Source: JBKBRC01 sp046292345
GTDB lineage: Bacteria > Bacteroidota > Rhodothermia > Rhodothermales > Rubricoccaceae
NCBI GenBank assembly: GCA_046292345.1
Contig: JBKBRC010000030.1
Span: 1-30,507, forward strand
Reading direction: 5' to 3'
DNA: 30,507 nucleotides
The position numbers and the translations under genes are program-made. Shown in pieces: positions 1 to 8,269 of the stretch. The first letter of the stretch is position 1. Every line of letters starts with the position of its first letter. The notes under the pieces were generated by a model. That model worked only from the letters and a program-made list of their open reading frames with translations. It did not search any database and had not been told where the DNA came from.

Positions 1-25
1 GCGATCGGAGCTGCGGTATCTTGGC

Positions 26-44
26 GCTCCCGCCAGACGGGAGC
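26..44. other. Hairpin just upstream of tRNA-Arg(ACG)
   Basis: A perfect 7-bp stem (GCTCCCG/CGGGAGC) closes a 5-nt loop and ends one base before the tRNA acceptor stem. It could be the terminator of an upstream gene lying outside the window or a processing structure in the tRNA precursor. There is no T-run, so its role is undecided. Confidence 0.35.
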
Positions 45-45
45 C

Positions 46-121
<76 letters not shown>

Positions 122-155
122 GAGCGCCCCGCGTCTTCTTCGACGCGGGGCGCTC
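122..155 (+). terminator. Hairpin terminator after tRNA-Arg(ACG)
   Basis: A perfect 14-bp GC-rich stem (122-135 pairs with 142-155) closes a 6-nt loop TTCTTC directly behind the tRNA. The following bases are CTGGTTTG, a weak T-run, so this is a plausible but not classical intrinsic terminator. Confidence 0.65.
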
Positions 156-190
156 CTGGTTTGCGGCCGGTTCAGAGCCTTCGGGCCGGG

Positions 191-1078
191 TCAGGGCGCG
201 AGCGCAGCATAGACGGCGGCGCTGATCGCCGCGCCGAGGCGCGACGATACCGCCTCGTCGGCGAGGCCCTCGGTAAGGATCACTAGCACGTAGGGCGGCG
301 CCCCGGGCGGGTACACGATGCCCGCGTCGTGGTTGACACGCGAGATCGTGCCGGTTTTGTGCGCCACGCGAACGTCCGCGGGCAGGCCGGCCGGGATCAT
401 GTCGCGGAACGTCTGCCGCGCGAGCACGTCGCGCATGGCCGCGTCGGCCTCGGGCGAGACGGCGCGGCCGTCGCGGAGCGCCTCGAGAAGCGCCGCGAGG
501 GCGGCGGCCGTCGTGCGGTTGCTGAGCCCCGCCTCGAAGGCGCGCAGGTCGTCCACGCCGCGGCGGACCTCCAGGCCGGCCGCGCCGAGCCGTTCCACGG
601 TCGCCTGCACGGCCTCGGCCGAGAGCGCCTCGACGAGCAGGTTCGTGGCGAGGTTCGACGAGATGGTGATCGCCCGCTCGACCAGGTCCCTGACCGAGAG
701 CGAGTCGCCGAGCCGTTTGTAAATGGCCTCGTCCGAGTCGGCCGAGACGGCGAACGGCGAGCCGTCGGCAAGGGAGCGGAAGGTGTTATGGACCGGCAGG
801 CGCGTCGCGAGCGGCAGCGAGCCGTCGGCGTCGCGGCGGTAGGCTTCCACCATGAGGGCCACCTTCATCGTGCTGGCGGCATGGAACGAGCGCCCGGCGA
901 GGCGATCGTAGCGTCGCCCATCGGCCGCGCGCACGGCGACGGCGACGGTCGCTTCGGGATGCTGCGCGGCGAGCGCGTCGATGATCTGAGGGAGCCCATC
1001 CCACGGAGTCGTCTGGGCGCGGGCGGGGGAGAGAGCGGCAAGCAGCACGAGCACGAGGGCGAGGCGCACGACGGGCAT
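191..1078 (-). CDS. Secreted class A beta-lactamase-family serine hydrolase
   Basis: A 295-residue protein with an N-terminal signal peptide (about residues 1-22, ending in ARAQ), so it is probably periplasmic. The serine beta-lactamase landmarks are visible: S-T-M-K at 69-72 (nucleophile and general base), S-S-N at 140-142 in place of the usual S-D-N, E182 in an FEAGLSN stretch where the omega-loop Glu is expected, and K-T-G at 241-243. Length and motif spacing fit class A enzymes or their close serine-hydrolase relatives. The two substitutions (SDN to SSN, and Ser where the Asn of ExxLN is expected) leave the substrate open. The start is placed at 1078; an in-frame ATG at 1099 would add seven residues. 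The open frame runs up to 1426, but that part is antisense-coded tRNA and leader and is not protein. Confidence 0.85.
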   Translation of the reverse strand: MPVVRLALVLVLLAALSPARAQTTPWDGLPQIIDALAAQHPEATVAVAVRAADGRRYDRLAGRSFHAASTMKVALMVEAYRRDADGSLPLATRLPVHNTFRSLADGSPFAVSADSDEAIYKRLGDSLSVRDLVERAITISSNLATNLLVEALSAEAVQATVERLGAAGLEVRRGVDDLRAFEAGLSNRTTAAALAALLEALRDGRAVSPEADAAMRDVLARQTFRDMIPAGLPADVRVAHKTGTISRVNHDAGIVYPPGAPPYVLVILTEGLADEAVSSRLGAAISAAVYAALAP

Positions 1079-1274
1079 GAGATCTGATCGGACCTCCATG
1101 GTACGGCGCTTCCACGGTACGGAAGACGTGAGACATGCCGCACGACGCGCGCGATGCGATTCAGGCAGGGCCTCGGATAGCCCGGCCCTCTGCTCTTGCC
1201 CGCCCAGTGGCTCGCGGCAGCTCGCCTTACGATCTCGCGGAACTGACCTCGCGGAGCTACGCATGAGGCAGGAG

Positions 1275-1314
1275 CCAAAACGAAGCGCCCCTGCGCCGGA
1301 AGGCACAGGGACGC
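1275..1314 (-). terminator. Intrinsic terminator of tRNA-Arg(CCG)
   Basis: On the minus strand a 9-bp stem (CCCTGTGCC with GGCGCAGGG, one G-T pair) closes a TTCC loop and is extended by three more pairs after one mismatch. It is followed by TTCGTTTTGG, a partial T-run. It lies just behind the minus-strand tRNA and before the hydrolase gene. Confidence 0.65.
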
Positions 1315-1322
1315 GGGAGGGG

Positions 1323-1396
<74 letters not shown>

Positions 1397-1901
1397 AAGC
1401 AGGTCCAAAATAACGCGCCGGTTCACGTATACCTAGCGCCGCGCTCCAAAAGCGCGTGAACGAACTCGGAGCGTGTGGACGCGCGCACGCTCCGGAGGGC
1501 GAGCCGCCGTGCTTAGCTTCGGAGTGCCGCACCAGCTGCGATCTCCGAACGTCGGCGCCGGAGCTCGTACGCGGCGAGGCGGTTCCAGAGGGCGGCCTCC
1601 TGCGGCGACAGGGCGGGTGAACGGTCAGGGTTCGCTCCGGGTGCGCGCTGCGTCTCGCGCACGACCGCCTCGAGCTGCTGCGTGGAGTAAAGCTGGAGAT
1701 GCTCCGGGGAAGGAGGAATACGCATCGAGGAACAGGCGGGGGTTCGGGTAAGAGAACGCCTGTATCCGGAGCGGGTTGCCGGTCCGGAGCCCGTTATGCA
1801 TCCCGGTTTCCTCCCCCACGCCCGCGCTCACATGCAGGCGTGCTTTCTGTGCACGGCGCGCCGCCGCCCTGCATGGCCGTGCGCGCGCCTCGGGCACCTG
1901 G
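1397..1901. other. Gene-poor stretch between tRNA and glycosidase
   Basis: About 500 bp with no gene I recognise. It contains one possible small ORF on the minus strand (listed separately) and no clear tRNA, repeat or strong terminator. Other open frames here are short and overlap each other. Confidence 0.5.
1513..1725 (-). CDS. Possible small hypothetical protein, 70 aa
   Basis: This is an ATG-started frame with a TAA stop and a reasonable codon pattern for a high-GC genome (many codons end in G or C). The product looks protein-like: a Gln-rich stretch (YSTQQLEAVV) followed by an Arg-rich helix (ELRRRRSEI). No domain is recognised and there is no visible ribosome binding site, which is normal in this window. 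It lies downstream of the GH130 gene on the same strand with a gap of nearly 180 bp. It could equally be a chance ORF. Confidence 0.35.
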   Translation of the reverse strand: MRIPPSPEHLQLYSTQQLEAVVRETQRAPGANPDRSPALSPQEAALWNRLAAYELRRRRSEIAAGAALRS

Positions 1902-3017
1902 CTAGGCGCGCGCCTCGAGCGCTGCGACGAGCGCGGCCTCGGAGACGGCGGCGGCGAAGATGCGGCTGTCGGCGCCGGCGTAGGGGATGACCACGTCGCC
2001 CTGCCAGCGGTGGTTGGCGCACGTGAAGAGCACGTTATCCACGCCGAGATCCGCGTCGCCCTCCTGCTCACGGCTGCCCGTAGGCCGCATGAGCGGCTCG
2101 ATGCGGGCGCGGACCGGCTCCGGGTAGGAGAAGTCAAGCAGGCCGGCGGCGAGGTCGTACTCGCGCGAGCCGTCGTGCGCGTAGTGCCCCAGGTGGTAGA
2201 TCATCAGGAAGCGGCCGTGGCCGAGCGCGAGCGGTGGCCCGCCTGCACCGACCCAGGACTGCGCGAACTCGCGGTAGCGGTAGCTCTTGAAAAGCATCCC
2301 GCGCGAGGTCCATGGCCCCGCAGGCGAGGGGGCCACGGCCCAGTGGACGGCCATCGCGTCGGGGCCTTCCATGGGCCGGTGGAGCATTACATACTGCCCG
2401 TCGACGAGCTCGGGCAGGAGCGCGCTGTTTTTGTTGTTGTATACGTTCAGGTCGCCCTCGGCCGGCCCGTGGAGCGTCCACGCCGCCAGGTCGTCCGACG
2501 TGGCCAGGCAGATGTGGACGTGCCGGTCGTGGTCGTCCTCGGGGCTCGGATCGGTGTAGCCGGTGTAGTACAGGTAGTACGTGTCGCCGATGCGCGTGCA
2601 GCGGGCATCCTCGAGACCGAGGTTGTGGAAGGGCGCGTCGGGCGCGAGCGCCGGCTCGGGTTTGCGTGCGACCGGCCGCATGTCGGGCGTGAAGACGGCC
2701 CAGCCGAGCGATGACGGGGCCATGCGCAGGCGCGGATCGACGGCGCCCTGGGCGCGGTAGAGCAGTACGCATGCGCCACCGGCCTCGCGCAGCGCGTCCG
2801 CTTCGGCGTCCGACAGGCCCCATGCGGGCAGGAGCGCCTCGAGCCGCTCGGCCTCGACCAGTACCCCCGCGGGGTTGAGAACCACGCCGGACTCCCAGGG
2901 GTGCGCGCCGATGGGCGAGAGGATGGGCCGGCCGCCGTGCAGCCGCTTCGGTACGACCGGCGGCGGGGTGGCGATGGAGCGGCGAGCGGCTGGGCGAGGG
3001 CGGGGCTGCACGTTCAT
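1902..3017 (-). CDS. GH130-family glycoside phosphorylase/hydrolase
   Basis: A 371-residue cytoplasmic protein with the look of the five-bladed beta-propeller GH130 family, which phosphorolyses or hydrolyses beta-mannosides. Supporting stretches are HPWESGVVLNPAG near the N terminus, the LGLEDARCTRIGD segment followed by YYLYYTGYT, and VLLYRA/GWAVF propeller strands. GH130 enzymes work on beta-1,2- or beta-1,4-linked mannose, but the substrate cannot be read here. The ATG at 3017 gives a normal N terminus (MNVQPRP); a start at 3071 would add 18 low-complexity residues. It follows the GT4 glycosyltransferase gene on the same strand across a repeat-rich spacer, and such GT4-GH130 neighbours are common in bacteria. 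Confidence 0.85.
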   Translation of the reverse strand: MNVQPRPRPAARRSIATPPPVVPKRLHGGRPILSPIGAHPWESGVVLNPAGVLVEAERLEALLPAWGLSDAEADALREAGGACVLLYRAQGAVDPRLRMAPSSLGWAVFTPDMRPVARKPEPALAPDAPFHNLGLEDARCTRIGDTYYLYYTGYTDPSPEDDHDRHVHICLATSDDLAAWTLHGPAEGDLNVYNNKNSALLPELVDGQYVMLHRPMEGPDAMAVHWAVAPSPAGPWTSRGMLFKSYRYREFAQSWVGAGGPPLALGHGRFLMIYHLGHYAHDGSREYDLAAGLLDFSYPEPVRARIEPLMRPTGSREQEGDADLGVDNVLFTCANHRWQGDVVIPYAGADSRIFAAAVSEAALVAALEARA

Positions 3018-3173
3018 GGCAGGCGGCGAGGCCGCGCAAGATATCGGGGGCGTCAGGCCGAGAGCGGACAACGACCGTGCCGGCGTCTCTGCTGGCGCAT
3101 GAGCGCCGCCCTCTGACCGGGCGCGCTAACGCGCGGGCGACGCATACGTGCCCCTTCAGCCCGCACGTCCACT

Positions 3174-3248
3174 GCTGCGGTCAGGAACGCTGCGGTCAGG
3201 AACGCTGCGGTCAGGAACGCTGCGGTCAGGAACGCTGCGGTCAGGAAC
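3174..3248. repeat. 15-bp tandem repeat, five units (left copy)
   Basis: Five perfect head-to-tail copies of GCTGCGGTCAGGAAC. On the minus strand each unit contains GTTCCTGA, the same bases that end the upstream glycosyltransferase gene, so the repeat appears to be an expansion of the gene's last codons. A following CGCAGC pairs with GCTGCG to give a small stem-loop only at the block edge. Confidence 0.97.
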
Positions 3249-3294
3249 GCAGCGCGTGCCCCAGCCGCGCCGGACGATCGGCGTGGTCGGCGCG
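3174..3294. repeat. 121-bp segment duplicated across assembly gap (left)
   Basis: Bases 3174-3294 are identical to 3395-3515 and both copies abut the N-run, one on each side at an offset of 221. This is the pattern left when two contig ends overlap but are not merged. The duplication is therefore probably artificial. Confidence 0.93.
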
Positions 3295-3394
3295 NNNNNN
3301 NNNNNNNNNNNNNNNNNNNNNNNNNNNNNNNNNNNNNNNNNNNNNNNNNNNNNNNNNNNNNNNNNNNNNNNNNNNNNNNNNNNNNNNNNNNNNN
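3295..3394. other. Assembly gap (100 N)
   Basis: A run of exactly 100 undetermined bases, the usual placeholder length for a gap of unknown size. It lies inside the 15-bp repeat region, which explains why assembly broke here. Confidence 0.99.
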
Positions 3395-3515
3395 GCTGCG
3401 GTCAGGAACGCTGCGGTCAGGAACGCTGCGGTCAGGAACGCTGCGGTCAGGAACGCTGCGGTCAGGAACGCAGCGCGTGCCCCAGCCGCGCCGGACGATC
3501 GGCGTGGTCGGCGCG
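3395..3515. repeat. 121-bp segment duplicated across assembly gap (right), with five 15-bp units
   Basis: This is the second copy of the 121-bp contig-end sequence. Its first 75 bases (3395-3469) are again five perfect units of the 15-bp repeat. The stop codon of the glycosyltransferase gene (3462-3464, minus strand) lies in the last unit, and the rest of the segment encodes that protein's C-terminal tail. The duplicate left of the gap therefore also repeats the gene's 3' end. Confidence 0.93.
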
Positions 3516-5792
3516 GCGGGTGGCCGCGGCCGGCTCGCGCGCCGCCTCGGAGCCGTGGGCGAGGTCGTCCAGCCGTTCGAGCGCCAGGTGCCCCAGCAGG
3601 CACGCCACAACCGACTCCGCGCCCTGGTTCAGGTTGAGTCCGTGGGGGCTGAAGCCGTCGTAGCACGCGCCCGTGGCCGGGTCGAAGAGCGCCTGCCCGA
3701 GGCGGTTGCGCCCGTAGAACCACGCGACGGCATGGCGGGCGGCCTCAGCGTAGCGCGCCTCGCCGGTGAGCGCGCAGGCGGTCGCGCAGGCGTCGGCCAT
3801 GTAGCCGGCCTCAATGGGCTGCTGGTCGTAGCGCGCCGGCTGGCCTCCGCGCGGGAACCAGCCGCGGTTGCCGATGGGATCAAAAAAGCCCTGCCCGAGC
3901 GTGTGGTGTAGCGCGAAGTCGAGCGCTGCGAGGCCCACCTCGCGCAGCCGCTCGGCGGGCTGGCCGGAGGGCAGCGTCTCGGCGCCGAGGTGGCGGTGGG
4001 CTACGAGGAGGGCGTGCGGCAGCAGAGCGACGGCGTACGTGAGCGCGTCATGGAACCAGGGCCAGCCGGTCGCGGCCGTGCGGTCGTAGGCGGCCAGGAG
4101 GGCGTCGGCGGTTTCGGCGAGGCGTTGCCGGGCGCGGGCGGTGCCGGGAAAGCGCGTCAGGAACGCGTCGAGGCCGAGCGTGGCGTAGGCGAGCGCGTGC
4201 GGGTCCGTGAGCGGCACGTCGAGCGCGCGCTCGAAGAGGTGCCGCGCGAGGATGCGCATGGGCTCGTCGGGCGCGAGCGCGGCGGCCGTGCCGAGTCCCC
4301 AGAGGGCACGCCCGGTCGTGTCCTGGCTCTCGGCGTCGGGCCGGTCGGCGGGCGTGAGGAAGCGCCGCTCGAAGCCGAGGAAGTTGGCGAACGTGCCGTC
4401 GTCGCGCTGCGCATGCTTGAGGAAGGCGAGGTACCGCCGGGCGAGGGCGTCGGCCTCGGCGTCGTCGGTGCGGCGGGCGAAGGCGAGCGCGACCACGAGC
4501 GCGCGCGCGGCGTCGTCGGCGCAGTAGCCGTGCGCGCGGTCGGGGATGCCACAGGCGGCGTGCTGGAACAGGCCCGTGTCGTCGGTCAGGCGCGCCAGGT
4601 AGTCCATCGCGGCGGGCAGGGCGGCCGGGTGGAGCGGCAGCGGCTCGGCGGCCGGCGGCTCGGCGAGCAGCTCGGCGAAGATCTCGGCGTAGGCCGCGCC
4701 CACACGCGGCCAGGCGGTCGTCTCGCCGAAGGCGCGCGCGCGCGCGGCCGCCTCGGCGCGCGCGGCTGGGTCGGAGGCGAAGCGGGCCAGCGCCCGGCCG
4801 AAGGCCTCGGTGTCACCAAAAGGCACGAGCGTGCCCGCGCCGCCGGCGAGCACCTCGCGCGCGTGCAGGTAGGGCGTCGAGACGACCGGCTTGCCGGCGG
4901 CGAGCGCGTAGGCGAGCGTGCCCGAGCAGATCTGGTCCATGCCCGGGTAGGGCGAGACGTAGACGTCGGAGGCCGTGAGGTAGTCCCAGAGCGCGTCGGT
5001 ATCCACGTACTGGTTGACGAAGCGGACGTGCGCGCCCAGCCCGGCGGCTTCGACGCGTGCGTGGAGCGCCTCGCGGTAGCGCTCGCCCTCGCGGCGCACG
5101 ATCTCCGGGTGCGTGGCGCCGAGCACGACGTAGAGCAGGTTCGGGCAGGCCTCGATGGCCCGCGGGAGCGCGTCGAGCGCGAACTCGATGCCCTTGCTAG
5201 GCCCGAGCAGGCCGAACGTGAGCGCGACCGTGTGGTCCTCGAGGCCGAGGCGCGCCTTGAGGCCGGGCGCCGGCGCGGGGTCGCGCGCGGGCGCGCCATG
5301 CGGCACCACGCGCACGCGCGCCGGATCGGCGCCGTAGACGTCGCGCAGCAGGCGCGCGGCCGTCTCGGTCATCACGACGAGGCGCGCCGAGCGCGCCACG
5401 ACGGCCTCGAGCGCACGGCGGTAGTGCTCGGGCGGGCGCGGCAGGACGGTGTGGAGCGTCGTCACGACGGGCTGCCGCGCCGCGTCCATCAGGTCGAGCA
5501 CGTAGGTGCCCTCCGGCCCGCCGAAGATGCCGAACTCGTGCTGCACGCAGAGCACGTCGGCCGAAGAGGCGGCCAGGTGTTCGGCCGCGGCGAGGTAGTC
5601 GGCGCGGACGTGCTGCCGCAGCTCGTAGGGGACCTCGGGCTGCCGGGCCGGGCCGGCGTAGTCTTTCACGACCGAGACGACGTCGGCGCTCACGTCGGGG
5701 CGGGCGGCGAGCAGGCCCTCGCGGAGGTCGCGCGTGAACGTGGCCAGGCCGCACGCGCGCGGGGGGTACGTCGAAAGAAACGATACGTGCAT
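3462..5792 (-). CDS. GT4 glycosyltransferase with C-terminal helical domain
   Basis: A 776-residue cytoplasmic protein. Residues 1-180 form a GT4 N-terminal domain (MHVSFLSTYPPRACGLATFT start, TTLHTV, VVMTETA), and 185-365 the nucleotide-sugar-binding half (LTFGLLGPSKGIEFALDAL, then YPGMDQICSGTLAYALAAGK and VVSTPYLHAREVL). From about 395 an all-helical part with a GH-like toroid appearance follows (DDTGLFQHAACGIPDRAHGY, and near the end WFPRGGQPARYDQQP). This architecture is often found beside GH130 genes and is probably involved in mannoside or glycan assembly. The ATG at 5792 matches the usual start of the family; the open frame to 5849 adds nothing conserved. The last 20 or so residues are non-conserved and run into the 15-bp repeat, where the gene stops. 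It is divergent from pstS. Confidence 0.85.
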   Translation of the reverse strand: MHVSFLSTYPPRACGLATFTRDLREGLLAARPDVSADVVSVVKDYAGPARQPEVPYELRQHVRADYLAAAEHLAASSADVLCVQHEFGIFGGPEGTYVLDLMDAARQPVVTTLHTVLPRPPEHYRRALEAVVARSARLVVMTETAARLLRDVYGADPARVRVVPHGAPARDPAPAPGLKARLGLEDHTVALTFGLLGPSKGIEFALDALPRAIEACPNLLYVVLGATHPEIVRREGERYREALHARVEAAGLGAHVRFVNQYVDTDALWDYLTASDVYVSPYPGMDQICSGTLAYALAAGKPVVSTPYLHAREVLAGGAGTLVPFGDTEAFGRALARFASDPAARAEAAARARAFGETTAWPRVGAAYAEIFAELLAEPPAAEPLPLHPAALPAAMDYLARLTDDTGLFQHAACGIPDRAHGYCADDAARALVVALAFARRTDDAEADALARRYLAFLKHAQRDDGTFANFLGFERRFLTPADRPDAESQDTTGRALWGLGTAAALAPDEPMRILARHLFERALDVPLTDPHALAYATLGLDAFLTRFPGTARARQRLAETADALLAAYDRTAATGWPWFHDALTYAVALLPHALLVAHRHLGAETLPSGQPAERLREVGLAALDFALHHTLGQGFFDPIGNRGWFPRGGQPARYDQQPIEAGYMADACATACALTGEARYAEAARHAVAWFYGRNRLGQALFDPATGACYDGFSPHGLNLNQGAESVVACLLGHLALERLDDLAHGSEAAREPAAATRRADHADRPARLGHALRS

Positions 5793-6208
5793 CACAGCGG
5801 GGAGAGGGGCTCTGTGCAACGTCTGCCGGACCTGTGCGGTTGCTTGCAAGGTATGTCTGCGGCGTATGCAGAGCGGAGGTGGTGCGAACCCGTTTCTTTG
5901 CGTCGCCGGCCGGCCGGGCGGGCCTTCGCCGCCGGCGCTGAAGCGCCCGGTCGCGTCTGGGCCGGCCGCGCGTCCGCAGGCCGTTCGTGCCGGATTCGAC
6001 CCCGGGCCCGCGCAGTCTCCCGAACCCCGGGCCCGCGCAGTCTCCCGGTCTCGCGCAAGCCCGTGTCAAGATTCCGCTCAGGGATCCCCGGACGGCCCTG
6101 TAGGGGGAGCCGTGCCCGGGCCGGTAACATCGGGGAAACATGACAGGCCTAGCTTGACGGCCGAATCGGTTTCTCCACCGCCTATCCTTTGCACTTCGCC
6201 CTGAGCCC
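5793..6208. other. Divergent intergenic region between GT4 gene and pstS
   Basis: These 416 bp should contain the promoters of both divergent genes. I see no convincing sigma-70 pair or Pho box. A TTGACG at 6154-6159 and TATCCTTTG at 6183-6191 are suggestive pieces, but their spacing (23 nt) is too long for a standard promoter. A 25-bp direct repeat is listed separately. Confidence 0.6.
5999..6047. repeat. Direct repeat, 24 bp twice, period 25
   Basis: The 24-base sequence beginning ACCCCGGGCCCGCGCAG occurs at 5999-6022 and again at 6024-6047 without mismatch. It is non-coding and lies upstream of pstS, and belongs to a series of short tandem duplications seen throughout the window. Confidence 0.93.
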
Positions 6209-7273
6209 ATGCGTGTCCCTTCCGGCCCTTGGTTCTTCCCGTCTGCCCTTGTCCTCGCGGCTGCTCTTGCCGTCAGCGGCTGCGGCGGAGGCGCTGCAGA
6301 GGAGGGGGAGCTTGCAGGCAGAGTCCAGGTGGATGGCTCCTCCACCGTGTTCCCGCTCACCGAGGCCGTCGCCGAAGAGTTCATGGCGTCCTACCCGCGC
6401 GTCCGCGTGACGGTGGGCGTGAGCGGCACGGGCGGAGGCTTCTCGAAGTTCGTCCGTAACGAGACCGACATCAACAACGCCTCCCGTCCGATCCGCCCTG
6501 AAGAGGCCGAGCTCGCTCGCCAGAACGGCGTGGAGTACATCGAACTGCCCGTGGCCTACGACGGGCTGGCCGTCGTCGCGCACCCGAGCAACGACTGGGC
6601 GGAGTGCCTGACGGTCAGCGAACTGCGGCGCGTCTGGGAGTCCGGGAGCACGCTGAACCGGTGGAGCCAGGTCCGCCCCGGCTTCCCCGATCGGCCGATG
6701 GCGCTCTACGGGGCTGGCACCGACAGCGGCACGTACGACTACTTCACGGCGGCCATCCTCGGCGAGGAAGGGGCCAGCCGCGCCGACTTCACGGCCAGCG
6801 AGGACGATAACGTGCTCGTGCAGGGCGTCGCGGGCGACCCGTCCTCGCTGGGCTTCGTGCCCTACTCATACTACGCCGAGAACCGGGAGCGCCTGAAGCT
6901 GATCGCTGTGGACGACGAGAACCCAGCCAACGGGGACGGCTGCGTGCTCCCGTCGCCGGAGACGGTCAACGACGGGACCTACCAGCCGCTCTCGCGGCCC
7001 GAATTTATCTACGTCAACGCCGCGCGGGCCGGCGAGCCGGCCGTCGAGGCGTTCGTCCGGTTCTACCTCGACAACGCGGCACGGCTCGCCACCGAGGTCG
7101 GGTACGTGCCGCTGGCGGACGAGAGCTACGCGCTCGTTCGGGAGCGGTTTGACAACCGCGTGACGGGCAGCCTCTTCGGCGGGGAGGGGTCGCAGGTGGG
7201 CGTTCGCATCCTCGACGTCCTGCGCGGGCGCGCCGCGCCGTCCGCTCCGGCCGACACGGCCGCCTCTCGCTAG
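6209..7273 (+). CDS. pstS: Phosphate ABC transporter substrate-binding lipoprotein PstS
   Basis: A 354-residue periplasmic phosphate-binding protein. Residues 1-25 are a lipoprotein signal with lipobox VSGC (Cys25 lipidated), followed by the PstS/PBP-like core: DGSSTVFPLTEA, GVSGTGGGFSKF, NNASRPIRPEE and GAGTDSGTYDYF, which match the phosphate-contacting segments of the family. Length is usual for bacterial PstS. It is the first gene of a pst-phoU cluster, 12 bp ahead of pstC. Expression is probably phosphate-controlled as in other pst clusters, but no Pho box is recognisable. The ATG at 6209 directly precedes the signal peptide. Confidence 0.96.
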   Translation: MRVPSGPWFFPSALVLAAALAVSGCGGGAAEEGELAGRVQVDGSSTVFPLTEAVAEEFMASYPRVRVTVGVSGTGGGFSKFVRNETDINNASRPIRPEEAELARQNGVEYIELPVAYDGLAVVAHPSNDWAECLTVSELRRVWESGSTLNRWSQVRPGFPDRPMALYGAGTDSGTYDYFTAAILGEEGASRADFTASEDDNVLVQGVAGDPSSLGFVPYSYYAENRERLKLIAVDDENPANGDGCVLPSPETVNDGTYQPLSRPEFIYVNAARAGEPAVEAFVRFYLDNAARLATEVGYVPLADESYALVRERFDNRVTGSLFGGEGSQVGVRILDVLRGRAAPSAPADTAASR

Positions 7274-7285
7274 CCCGCAAGCACG

Positions 7286-8269
7286 ATGCCTGCGCCCGAC
7301 CCTTCGCTGGAAACCCCGCTCTCACCCGTGGCGGCGGTGGCTCCGGCCTCGCCGGCTGGCGGCCGCGGCCCGGAAGACCTCGGCCGGCGCGTCTACGGTA
7401 GCTTCCGCGAGCGCGCCGTGCAGTGGACACTCGGCGCGTGCGCGCTCGTGAGCGTCGTGACGACGCTCGGGATCGTGGCTGTGCTCCTGTGGGAGTCGGC
7501 CGCGTTCTTCGGCGAGGTCTCGCTGGCGCAGTTCCTGGGCGAGACCCGCTGGACGCCGCAGTTCGTGGACCAGTATTTCGGGATCTGGCCGCTGCTGGCA
7601 GGTACGCTCCTCGTGACGGTGATCGCGGCGGCGCTCGCGCTGCCAGTCGGGCTCGCCAGCGCGATCTATCTGGCCGAGTTCGCACCGTCGCACCTGCGGC
7701 GGTGGCTCAAGCCCACGCTGGAACTGCTCGCCGGCATCCCGACGGTCGTCTACGGCTACTTCGCGCTGACCTTCGTGACGCCGCTCCTGCAGCGCTTCAT
7801 CCCCGGGCTGGGCGTCTACAACGCACTCTCGGCCGGGCTCGTCGTCGGCATCATGATCGTGCCCGTGGTCGCCTCGCTCTCCGAAGACGCGCTGCGGGCC
7901 GTCCCGCGCACGCTCGCCGAGGGCGCCTACGCGCTCGGTGCCACGCGCATGGAGACCGTGCGCAACGTGGTGTTGCCGGCGGCGCTCTCGGGGGTGGTCG
8001 CCTCGTTCATCCTCGCGCTCAGCCGCGCCATCGGCGAGACGATGATCGTGACGCTCGCCGCCGGGGCGACGCCGCGCCTGACGCTGGACCCGACCGAGAG
8101 CATCCAGACCATGACGGCCTACATCGTCCAGGTGTCGCTTGGAGACACGCCGCAAGGCACCATCGTCTACCAGAGCCTGTTCGCGGTCGGCCTTCTGCTG
8201 TTCCTGCTGACGTTCGTCCTCAACATCATCGCCAACGCCGTCATTCGGAAGTACCAGGAACGCTACTGA
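7286..8269 (+). CDS. pstC: Phosphate ABC transporter permease PstC
   Basis: A 327-residue inner membrane permease with about six transmembrane segments after a 45-residue polar N-terminal tail. The EAA-loop motif coupling to the ATPase is visible (GATRMETVRNVVLPAALSG), followed by LSRAIGETMIVTLAAG, typical of PstC. It begins 12 bp after pstS and its TGA overlaps the ATG of pstA (TGATG), so the two permeases are translationally coupled and form the heterodimeric channel. Confidence 0.95.
   Translation: MPAPDPSLETPLSPVAAVAPASPAGGRGPEDLGRRVYGSFRERAVQWTLGACALVSVVTTLGIVAVLLWESAAFFGEVSLAQFLGETRWTPQFVDQYFGIWPLLAGTLLVTVIAAALALPVGLASAIYLAEFAPSHLRRWLKPTLELLAGIPTVVYGYFALTFVTPLLQRFIPGLGVYNALSAGLVVGIMIVPVVASLSEDALRAVPRTLAEGAYALGATRMETVRNVVLPAALSGVVASFILALSRAIGETMIVTLAAGATPRLTLDPTESIQTMTAYIVQVSLGDTPQGTIVYQSLFAVGLLLFLLTFVLNIIANAVIRKYQERY

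Larger units (their letters stand above)
3018..3461. other. Repeat- and gap-containing spacer
   Basis: This spacer between the glycosyltransferase stop and the GH130 start holds two blocks of a 15-bp tandem repeat and a run of 100 Ns. No gene is supported; open frames through it simply translate the repeat in different phases (VPDRS, FLTAA, CGQER). Confidence 0.8.

Noticed and set aside
3174..3469. CRISPR array from the regular 15-bp repeats
   Set aside because: Units are directly head to tail without spacers, are too short, and no cas gene is present.
3990..6143. 717-codon plus-strand open frame
   Set aside because: It lies opposite the glycosyltransferase gene, has a low-complexity Arg/Gly/Glu-rich product and no recognisable domain.
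6154..6191. Sigma-70 promoter for pstS
   Set aside because: TTGACG and TATCCT are separated by 23 nt, too far for a standard promoter, and a Bacteroidota-type TAnnTTTG is not exact.
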